The position numbers and the translations under genes were made by a program. The notes under the pieces were generated by a model, which did not search any database, was not told the origin of the DNA, and was given only the letters and a program-made list of their open reading frames with translations. This document shows positions 33,406 to 40,888 of a stretch of DNA of 54,081 nt, in pieces. The first letter of the stretch is position 1; every line of letters starts with the position of its first letter. This DNA comes from Acidimicrobiales bacterium (GTDB lineage Bacteria > Actinomycetota > Acidimicrobiia > Acidimicrobiales > Aldehydirespiratoraceae): contig JAQWLJ010000020.1 of assembly GCA_029247365.1 (NCBI GenBank), forward strand, positions 1 to 54,081. The letters run 5' to 3'.

Positions 33406-34760
33406 GGCTGCTGCGTCGCGTCGAAGCCGCGAACGATCCGATCCCAAAAGTCAGTGACAAGCCGCAACGACTCGAGGTCGATTCGCTCGTTGTTGCCGTG
33501 GAAGCGGGTCCCAAAGTCGGCCATGTCGATGTCGGGCGAGAAGATCCCAGCGCCGTAGACGATTGAGCCATGGGGGCGGTAGTGGCGGGCGTCAGTGCCG
33601 CCGACAATCAACCCCGGCTCCACCCGGGCGGTCGGATCGGCCGCGTGCACGGCCGAAGTGATGACATTCCACATCGGCGTGTCGTGGGGTGAGCGCGACG
33701 CCGCGCGGTCGTTGAGCACGGTGATTTCGACCTGATCGGCAAGATCACCGATCGCGGCTTCGAGCTCCCCACGCACATAATCGGCGTCCTGGCCGGGCAG
33801 GGTGCGGATGTCGACGTCGATGTTCACGGCGTCGGGGATGACGTTGAGCTTCTGGCCACCGTGCACGACGTTGGGCGAGATCGACAAGTGAGAGCACGCG
33901 TGGAGCATCTTCCCGCCGAGGTCGCCCAGGGCCACGGCGGTGTCCCAGACCCGCTCGGGGTCCATAAGCGCAGCGCGGGTCTCGCCCTCAAGCCCGAGAG
34001 CATCGAGCAGGCCCACCCACAGATCGTCGAGTTGGGGCTGGGGGCGATGGGCGCCGAGGCGACGAAGCACCTCGGCAGCCTTCAACAGCGCGTTGTCAGC
34101 CTCGAGCGGCATTGAGCCGTGCCCAGGGGTGCCGCGGACGGTCAGGCGAACGCCGCCGGCACCTTTCTCGGCCACGTTGATCAGCACCGAGCGTCCGCTG
34201 CTGTGGTTGAAGCCAAAGCCACCCATCTCGGTGAGCACGTAGTCGGCCATGACCACGTCCCGCTCGTTGTTGAGCATCCATTCGGCCCCGTGGTGGCCGC
34301 CCGCTTCCTCGTCAGCCACGGCGAAGTAGATCAGGTCGCCGCGCGGCCGGTACCCGGAGCTCGCCAGGTGCTTGAACGCAACTGCCATCGATGACGTGAG
34401 GTTGAGCATGTCGATCGCCCCCCGCCCCCAAACCTCGTCGGTGCCTTCCGGCGACGTGATGATCTCGCCCCCGAACGGATCGTTGTCCCAGGAGTTGGCG
34501 TTGACCGGCACGACATCGGTATGGCCCATCAGGCACAGTGAGGGCGCGTTGGGGTCACGGCCCTCGATCCGGGCGACGAGCGATCCGCGCCCTGGCTCAG
34601 GCTCGTAGCGCTGCGTGTCGAGACCGCTGCCTTCGAGGAAGTGCTGCAGCGTGTCGACCGAGCGCATCTCGTTGCCCGATTCGACCGTGCCGTCGTTCAC
34701 ACATGCATTGCGGATCAGTTGTTGCAGCAGTTCGATGGTCGTGTCAGCGAGCTCAGCCAT
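33402..34760 (-). CDS. M20 family metallopeptidase/deacylase
   Basis: 452 aa. Zinc site residues: GHTDVVPV (His, Asp), WGRGAIDM (bridging Asp), ADEEAGG (catalytic Glu-Glu) and the last His in FHGNNER. A dimerisation lid domain lies between. Similar to ArgE/DapE/carboxypeptidase and to aminoacylase-like M20 members; substrate not identifiable. Minus-strand TACAGT (34771-34766) 5 nt before ATG. Ends overlap the alkyl sulfatase gene end by 4 bases. Confidence 0.88.
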   Translation of the reverse strand: MAELADTTIELLQQLIRNACVNDGTVESGNEMRSVDTLQHFLEGSGLDTQRYEPEPGRGSLVARIEGRDPNAPSLCLMGHTDVVPVNANSWDNDPFGGEIITSPEGTDEVWGRGAIDMLNLTSSMAVAFKHLASSGYRPRGDLIYFAVADEEAGGHHGAEWMLNNERDVVMADYVLTEMGGFGFNHSSGRSVLINVAEKGAGGVRLTVRGTPGHGSMPLEADNALLKAAEVLRRLGAHRPQPQLDDLWVGLLDALGLEGETRAALMDPERVWDTAVALGDLGGKMLHACSHLSISPNVVHGGQKLNVIPDAVNIDVDIRTLPGQDADYVRGELEAAIGDLADQVEITVLNDRAASRSPHDTPMWNVITSAVHAADPTARVEPGLIVGGTDARHYRPHGSIVYGAGIFSPDIDMADFGTRFHGNNERIDLESLRLVTDFWDRIVRGFDATQQP

Positions 34761-34781
34761 GCGCCACTGTAGGCGGCGGGC

Positions 34782-35198
34782 TCAACGCGTCGCCGAGGCG
34801 CTCCAGCCGTACCAGCGTTCGGGCCGCAGGGTCATGAACCGCTGGTGAAGGTGACCGTCGTCGGCGACCACGTTCTCAGCCGCGTGGGCCCCTCGGTAGT
34901 GCGTGTGCAGTTTGAGGCGCCAATCGTGGGTGGCGGTGCCGCCGAGCTCGCATGGCCCTTCGGCGGTCACGTGGAAAATGGCGTCCTCGCGACTGTCGAT
35001 GCACAGCGCAGCGCGGCCGGTCTGTGCGATATGACGCATCTTGGCCGAGTCCTTTCCACCGATCATCTCGAAGACGTCGCCGGTCCAGAGGTACCAGACG
35101 GGCACGGCGTGAGCCCGGCCTTTGGCATCGACGGTGGCGAGTACTGCCGTGTTCGGCTTGCGGATGAACCGATCTCGTTACTCGACGTCGGCGCCCAT
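34782..35198 (-). pseudogene. PPOX/F420-fold flavoprotein gene with an in-frame TAA at codon 7
   Basis: 138 codons. The sequence after the stop (RDRFIRKPNTAVLATVD, GRAHAVPVWYLWTGDVFEM, RWYGW at the end) is a short pyridoxamine-oxidase-fold domain of the F420/PPOX type. ATG 35198 has a perfect leaderless context (TACCGT, 35210-35205, 6 nt upstream), but GAG is followed by TAA at 35180-35178 before the first strand. The only downstream start is GTG 35105, which would drop 31 codons including strand 1. Recent inactivation, a base error or read-through are all possible. Confidence 0.6.
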
Positions 35199-35252
35199 GG
35201 TCCAACGGTAACCCGAGGGCGACGGTCGAGGCCGCCGATAGCCTGTACTGCC

Positions 35253-36488
35253 GTGGCTTTGTACGTCCAGAAGTTCGGTGGTACCTCCGTCGGCACCCCC
35301 GATCGAATCCGCGAGGTTGCGGATCACGTCGCTCGCTGCCGCAAGCGAGGCGACGTGGTCGTACTTGTCGTCTCGGCGATGGGCAAGGAGACCGATGAAC
35401 TGCTCCGCCTCGCCGATGACGTGTCGCGAACCAAGCCCGGCCGCGAGATGGACATGCTCATTACCGGCGGCGAACGCAAGGCGTGTGCGTTGGTGGCGAT
35501 GGCGCTCACCGATCTGGGGATCGAGAGCGAATCCTTCACTGGCAGCCAGGCCGGCTTCCTGACCGACAGCACCCACCGGGATGCGAAGATTCTCAACGTC
35601 AACCCCTACCGCATCAGCGACGCCGTCGCCGCGGGCAAGGTCCCCGTCGTCGGCGGGAGCCAAGGCGTCTCGACGGACCATGACGTCACCTTCTTTGGCC
35701 GGGGTGGCTCGGACACGACGGCTGTTGCGCTCGCACACGCCCTCGAAGCTGATGCCTGTGAGCTATACACCGACGTCCCTGGCGTTTTCACTACCGATCC
35801 GCGGCTGGTCCCTGAGGCCCGCAAGATGGATCACATCTCATTCGACGAACTGCTCGAGATGACCGCCACCGGCTGCCCCAAGCCGGCGATGCGGTCGGTT
35901 GAGTTGGCCCGGAGCTTCGGCGTTCGCCTCCATGTGCGGAGTGCGTTCAGCTGGGTCCCCGGCACTTGGGTTTCAGAGGAGGCCTCTATGGAAAACGCGA
36001 TCATCTCTGCGGTTACGCACGACACCTCCGAGGCGAAAATGACCGTCTCGGGTGTGCCCGATCAGCCCGGTGTCGCGGCCCGTTTGTTCCGCACCCTCGC
36101 TGACGCCGGGGTCAACGTTGACATGATCGTGCAGAACGTGTCGGCCGACGGCGCCACGGACATCAGCTTCACTCTGCCGCACGAGCAGGTCGTCACCGCA
36201 GAGTCGACTGTCGCTGCCCTCGTCAGCGAGATCGGTGCGACCGGGTCGGTCACCGACGGTGACATCGCACGGGTGAGCCTCGTCGGGGCAGGCATGCAGA
36301 CCAACCCCGGCGTCGCCGCAACCATGTTTGAGACCCTGTCGAACGCAGGGATCAACATCGAAATGATCTCGACATCGGCAATTCGGATCTCGTGTGTCGT
36401 GCGCGAAGATCAGGCCGAGCACGCGGTCACAGTGCTGCACTCGTCGTTCGAACTCCATAAGCCGGCCGCAGAACGAGCTGGCCTCTAA
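35253..36488 (+). CDS. lysC: Aspartate kinase
   Basis: 411 aa. Kinase domain from VQKFGGTSVG through SAMGKETDEL, TGGERKACALVAMAL and FGRGGSDTTAVALAHAL, then two ACT domains (VSGVPDQPGVAARLF and VGAGMQTNPGVAATMF) for feedback control by lysine/threonine. First step of the aspartate amino-acid pathway. GTG 35253 follows TAGCCT (35239-35244) by 8 nt. Unlike many actinobacteria, asd does not follow. 36489-36620 is empty. Confidence 0.95.
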   Translation: MALYVQKFGGTSVGTPDRIREVADHVARCRKRGDVVVLVVSAMGKETDELLRLADDVSRTKPGREMDMLITGGERKACALVAMALTDLGIESESFTGSQAGFLTDSTHRDAKILNVNPYRISDAVAAGKVPVVGGSQGVSTDHDVTFFGRGGSDTTAVALAHALEADACELYTDVPGVFTTDPRLVPEARKMDHISFDELLEMTATGCPKPAMRSVELARSFGVRLHVRSAFSWVPGTWVSEEASMENAIISAVTHDTSEAKMTVSGVPDQPGVAARLFRTLADAGVNVDMIVQNVSADGATDISFTLPHEQVVTAESTVAALVSEIGATGSVTDGDIARVSLVGAGMQTNPGVAATMFETLSNAGINIEMISTSAIRISCVVREDQAEHAVTVLHSSFELHKPAAERAGL

Positions 36489-36620
36489 GCCCGACCGGTT
36501 TTGGGCACATCGTTGTTCGACATCGGCCGAGCGTGGCTTCGTAGTTGCTGGACCGGTTGTCCACGCTGCGTTCACTGCGGCGGGTCGCAGGTATCCCGAT
36601 CGGTGTCTTTGGGTCGCGGG

Positions 36621-37655
36621 CTAGATGTTGATGAGCGGTTGGCCCGCATCGACGAGACCACGTTGCGCGAACTCGGTCTGCGGCGAGGCTGGGAGGGCGC
36701 TGGGGCGGTCGGGTTCGTCGAAGCGAAGTGCCGCAGCGGTGCCTTCGTCTGCGGCGCTCCGCGTCTCCCGACGCTTGTGGATCACAGCGACGGCGGTGAA
36801 GCCCATGCCGGCTACTCCGGCGACGCTGGCCGGGGCCAGCAGGCGCCCCGACAGCGCTCGGATGCTGACCTCGACGATTGAAGAGCCGGTGAGTTGCTCA
36901 GCGATGAAGGGAAGGCCGACTGCGAGACATGCAGCGACGAGACCCATTACGAGCAGCCAGCGTCCAGCCCAGGCCATGACCCGGTGACGTCGAGGGTGAA
37001 CCACCGCAGCAAGGGGAAGCGCGAGGCTCGCGAAGCCGAGTGCTAGCAGGCTGCGGTTGAGCAGCCCGACCGGCCCGGTCAGGTCAGGGATCTGCTCGGG
37101 GGTCACCACGACTAACACGTCGTCGGCCGACAGCACGGATGCCGCCTCGGGTACCTCACGTTCAATGACGGCAAGAGCGGCACTGGTGACGGGGGCGACA
37201 TCGATCGGCGCATCGCTCCGATCGAGGAGGACCTGAGAATGGGCTTCGAAGATGAGGTCGCTGAGCGCGGCCCGGAATGTTGTGTCGTCGCGGATCGTAG
37301 GGGCGAGGGTGGCCACTTCGGTCTCGATATCGAGGCCGAGGCGGGCCGCCTGTGCGGTCAGCTCCGTGTCGAAAAGCGTCTCCTGGATCGCGATGGCAAT
37401 CTCGGCTTCGAGATCGGTGCGAACCTGTGGATCGTCGATGACCGTATCGATGGTGTTCGAGAGCGTCTCGTTGTCATTGACGAGCACCCAGGCCGAGCCG
37501 AGGATGGCGGCGAGGGTCAAGGCGAGGATGCCGATAACGCCAAGGATCGCTGCAGCCACACTCCGCCGGTTCCGCGTCGTGGCCGGCTCAGGGACAGGGT
37601 GACGAGAGCTCGTTGGAGGAGTATCCAGATAGACGCTGCCGGTTGGTTCGAACAT
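36621..37655 (-). CDS. Membrane protein with large extracytoplasmic domain, unknown
   Basis: 344 aa. One helix near residues 30-56, an external domain of about 150 residues (DDPQVRTDLEAEIAIAIQETLF..., acidic and helical), then three helices near 200-310 and a charged cytoplasmic tail. I do not recognise a named family; similar four-helix proteins with this layout are common in actinobacteria. ATG 37655 has GGGAGG 6 nt upstream, so translation is by Shine-Dalgarno, unlike most neighbours. Frame open further upstream, but without a start signal. Confidence 0.7.
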   Translation of the reverse strand: MFEPTGSVYLDTPPTSSRHPVPEPATTRNRRSVAAAILGVIGILALTLAAILGSAWVLVNDNETLSNTIDTVIDDPQVRTDLEAEIAIAIQETLFDTELTAQAARLGLDIETEVATLAPTIRDDTTFRAALSDLIFEAHSQVLLDRSDAPIDVAPVTSAALAVIEREVPEAASVLSADDVLVVVTPEQIPDLTGPVGLLNRSLLALGFASLALPLAAVVHPRRHRVMAWAGRWLLVMGLVAACLAVGLPFIAEQLTGSSIVEVSIRALSGRLLAPASVAGVAGMGFTAVAVIHKRRETRSAADEGTAAALRFDEPDRPSALPASPQTEFAQRGLVDAGQPLINI

Positions 37656-37842
37656 CGGACACCTCCCACACGGGCGACGCAGCGGCCCCTGCGAGAACCA
37701 CGTCACAGCTCGTTGTTTCGGCGTGATGGTTCGGAAGGTGTAGCGAAATGTCGGTTCTTCATCTTGGTCGGCGAACCGCCATGTCTGGTTTTGCTGCGGG
37801 GATCGGCCCAGTTCCGGCCTCCGGGTGCGCGAAACTGCGGCC

Positions 37843-38460
37843 GTGGACCTGTCAGATCTCCTTGATCCGGCCTCGACCGCCGTGCTCACGATGGAGTTAC
37901 AGCGTGGCGTTTCCGGCGACCTTGCGGCGCTGCCGCACCTTCGCGATGCAGCCGAGGCGATCGACCTCCCTGCCCAGGCTGGCCGGGTCTGTGCCGCAGC
38001 TCGGTCGGTCGGCGCCACGATCGTTCACTGCACCGCCGAGTTCCGTCCCGACCGCCAGGGTTCGACCTCCAACGCACGGATTCTCGCGGCGTCGGCCGAG
38101 CTCAACGGCGACCGGCTCGATCAAGGGCACCCTGGCACCGAACTCATCCCGGAGCTTGCTGCCGCCCCCGGTGATCTTGTGCTGTCGCGGAGCCATGGCT
38201 TGACCCCGTTCGTGTCGACCGAACTTGATCAGGTCCTCCGCAACTGCGGCGTTCGTACGGTGGTCGCTGTTGGCAACTCGATCAACATCGGGATCCTCGG
38301 CCTTGTGCTCGTGGCGGTCGACCTCGGCTACCAGGTCGTGGTGCCCCGCGACGCCGTCGTCGGGGTGCCGATCGACTACGGCGAGTCGGTCCTCACCAAC
38401 ACGATCTCGCTGCTCGCCACCCTGATCACTGTGGATGAGCTCGTCGCCACCTGGCGTTGA
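37843..38460 (+). CDS. Isochorismatase-fold protein with altered catalytic triad
   Basis: 205 aa (or 211 from GTG 37825). The fold is clear (TAVLTMELQRGV, IVHCTAEFRPD, GVRTVVAVGNS, VVVPRDAVVGVPIDYG), but the Asp-Lys-Cys triad of cysteine hydrolases reads Glu (MELQ for MDxQ), Arg (LSRSHG) and Gly (NSINIGIL in place of TNxC). Without the Cys nucleophile, hydrolysis by the usual route is unlikely. Related Cys-less proteins occur in mycobacteria; role unknown. Divergent from the membrane protein; 37656-37842 shows no other feature. Confidence 0.75.
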   Translation: MDLSDLLDPASTAVLTMELQRGVSGDLAALPHLRDAAEAIDLPAQAGRVCAAARSVGATIVHCTAEFRPDRQGSTSNARILAASAELNGDRLDQGHPGTELIPELAAAPGDLVLSRSHGLTPFVSTELDQVLRNCGVRTVVAVGNSINIGILGLVLVAVDLGYQVVVPRDAVVGVPIDYGESVLTNTISLLATLITVDELVATWR

Positions 38461-38602
38461 GGTGGTCGCTTATGCGTAGTGGTCGAGTCTCGGCGGTCAG
38501 CCGTTGGGGCCGTTCGCCCTGATGGCATCGGGGCCGACCTCGGTCGCCTTGTTGGACGGTTCGAGTGAGACGTCGGACACGTCGCGAACCTAGTGTTCGG
38601 CT

Positions 38603-39064
38603 ATGCAACCTGTCGGCGCACCCGAACCTGTCACCGTGGATCGAGCGGCGGTCGGTCGTTGTTTTGGCTGCGGCCATGCCAATGAGCAGGGTTTGCAAAT
38701 GACGTTTGCGCGGTTCTCCGACGGCACGATCGAGTCGCGGCATCTGACCGAGCCACACCATTGCGGCGTCGACACCGTTGTCCATGGTGGGATCCAGGCA
38801 ACCTTGCTCGACGAGGCGATGGGTGTCGCAGCGCAGTTGGGGCTTGCCGACACGGCCGGAAACGCTCCGTGCGTGACCGCCGAGATGCAGCTGGCTTACC
38901 GTCGACCCGTCCCGATCGCAGACGAAGTCGTCGTGCGGGCTCGGCTGCTCGAGGTCGATGGTCGAGATCTCCACATCGAGGGGGCAATCGTCGGCCCCGG
39001 TGGTGAACTTCTCACCACTGCGACGTCACGGTGGCGTCAGCTCCGGGATGTGCCGGCGACCTGA
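38603..39064 (+). CDS. PaaI-like hotdog thioesterase
   Basis: 153 aa single hotdog domain: VVHGGIQATLLDEAMG (catalytic Asp/Glu helix) and VTAEMQLAYRRPVP. It begins with a CFGCGHANEQGLQM motif typical of the THEM4/PaaI branch. Likely an acyl-CoA thioesterase of unknown substrate. TAGTGT (38591-38596) is 6 nt before ATG. The 142 bases before it contain nothing else clear. Confidence 0.85.
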   Translation: MQPVGAPEPVTVDRAAVGRCFGCGHANEQGLQMTFARFSDGTIESRHLTEPHHCGVDTVVHGGIQATLLDEAMGVAAQLGLADTAGNAPCVTAEMQLAYRRPVPIADEVVVRARLLEVDGRDLHIEGAIVGPGGELLTTATSRWRQLRDVPAT

Positions 39065-39078
39065 TCACCGCACAGATC

Positions 39079-40824
39079 TCAACCGGCGGCAGTCACCGTT
39101 TCGGTGTCGACGCCGGCTCGCATGACCCTTCCGGCGATGGCACCGGTGGCGTCGCCGTCGGCGACGCTGACGACACCGTTGACGATCACGCGGCTGATGC
39201 CGGTGGCTTCGCTCCACAGGCGCTTTGAGTTGCCCGGTAGGTCGAACACGAGCTCGACATTGGTGGCGCCGACCTGCTCGGGATCGAAGATGACCACGTC
39301 CGCGTGCCATCCCTCGGCGAGGCGACCTCGGTCGGTGAAGCCGAACAGGCGAGCGGGAACGTCGGTGAGGTGACGCACGGCGTTCCCCATCGAGGTGAGC
39401 TGACGGCCCCGCAGACAGTCAGCCAACCAGGCCGTGGTGTACGGCGCACCGGCCATGCGGTCGAGATGGGCACCGGCGTCGGAGCCACCGATCATCACGT
39501 TTGGGTGCTCCCAGGCCGTGGCGCGCAACCGCCAGGACTCGGCGTCATCGTCGGTTGGGAGTGGCCACCAGACGGTGCGGAGATCATCGTTGAGTGAGAT
39601 CTCGACCATTGTGTGGAAAGCGCGCTGCCCTCGCTCCCGAGCGATATCGCCCAGGGTGCGGCCCTTGAGACCCTCGTTGGCGTTGGCGTAGGTGTCGCCA
39701 ACCATGTAGCCGTCCCAGCCGGTGAGGCGGGAGAACACACCGGCCTCGGGCCGGGCGGCCTGGTTCTCGAGCCACGTGACGACCTCGGGGTCGCGGAGCT
39801 TCTCCTTGCGGGCCTCGACCCCCATGTTGAAGTAGTCCATCCACCCCGGGAGCTGGAACAGCGCGCAGAAGGTACCGAGGCTCATGTTCATCCCCACGAG
39901 GATCGGCATCGTGAGGGCCATGACCTTGGCGCCGGCTTCGGTCGCCTTCTCGCAGGCTTCGAGCTGGTTCTGGTAGGCCTCGGGACGGGCTGAGTCGATG
40001 GTGAGGACGTTCCAGTTGATCGGTCGGTTTGCGGTGACCGACATCTTGGTCATCAAGTCGACCTCGTCGTCGTTGAACCCGTTGAGGCAGCCGTCGGCAA
40101 CCCACTCGAGCGTGGTGCCCTCGTGCAGCGATGTCTCCTCGCAGAGTTCGAGCACCTCTTCCCATGCAGCCCAGCGGCTCGGTACCGGCTGACCATCGGC
40201 GTCAGAGTGGGTGAACGATCGACCGGTTGAGAAGCCGAACCCGCCGGCTTCGATCGACTCCTTCAGCAGGGCCCGCATCTGCGCCAACTGCTCCGGCGTG
40301 GCTTCCTTTCCGACCGAGTCCTCCTTCATCACCATGCGTCGGATGGCGGAGTGGCCGACCATAAACGCGATGTTGATGGCGGTGCCGCTCTCCTCGACCC
40401 GGTCGAGGTAGTCGGCAAAGCTCAGCCAGTTCCACGGGACACCGAGTTCGAGCGCCTCGAGCGCCATGCCCTCGACCTTGGTCATCATGTGCTTGAGGTA
40501 CTCGCCGTCGGAGGCGTCGCCGAGCGGGGCGAGTGAAAACCCACAGTTCCCCGCGACCATCGACGTGACGCCGAACAGGTTTGACGGCGTCGAGTGCGGG
40601 TCCCAGAAGATCTGCGCGTCGTAGTGGGTGTGAGGGTCGACGAACCCGGGGCACACGACCTGACCCGCGGCATCGATCGTCTCGGTCGCTTCGTCGGTGA
40701 TTCCGCCGTCGGCGGCGGTCCGAATGGTGACGATCCGACCGTCCTTGATACCCATATCGGCGGCGTACCCATCGGCACCGGTGCCGTCGACGACGGTGCC
40801 GCCCGTAATCACGATGTCCAGCAT
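39079..40824 (-). CDS. N-acyl-D-amino acid deacylase-like amidohydrolase
   Basis: 581 aa. Amidohydrolase barrel with metal site FVDPHTHYDAQ, carboxylate/Cys region SMVAGNCGFS, GGSDAGAHLDR and a C-terminal beta-sandwich closing segment (VIFDPEQVGATNVELVFDLP). This matches D-aminoacylase/dihydroorotase-like proteins. TACGAT (minus 40836-40831) 6 nt before ATG 40824. Stop-to-stop with the thioesterase; divergent from the GH3 gene. Could act on N-acyl-D-amino acids from peptidoglycan or siderophores (inference). Confidence 0.85.
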   Translation of the reverse strand: MLDIVITGGTVVDGTGADGYAADMGIKDGRIVTIRTAADGGITDEATETIDAAGQVVCPGFVDPHTHYDAQIFWDPHSTPSNLFGVTSMVAGNCGFSLAPLGDASDGEYLKHMMTKVEGMALEALELGVPWNWLSFADYLDRVEESGTAINIAFMVGHSAIRRMVMKEDSVGKEATPEQLAQMRALLKESIEAGGFGFSTGRSFTHSDADGQPVPSRWAAWEEVLELCEETSLHEGTTLEWVADGCLNGFNDDEVDLMTKMSVTANRPINWNVLTIDSARPEAYQNQLEACEKATEAGAKVMALTMPILVGMNMSLGTFCALFQLPGWMDYFNMGVEARKEKLRDPEVVTWLENQAARPEAGVFSRLTGWDGYMVGDTYANANEGLKGRTLGDIARERGQRAFHTMVEISLNDDLRTVWWPLPTDDDAESWRLRATAWEHPNVMIGGSDAGAHLDRMAGAPYTTAWLADCLRGRQLTSMGNAVRHLTDVPARLFGFTDRGRLAEGWHADVVIFDPEQVGATNVELVFDLPGNSKRLWSEATGISRVIVNGVVSVADGDATGAIAGRVMRAGVDTETVTAAG

Positions 40825-40888
40825 CTGCCCATCGTAGTGACAGGCCTGACGGCCCGTCAGGTTTCGATCGTCGCCTACGATCCGGAGG

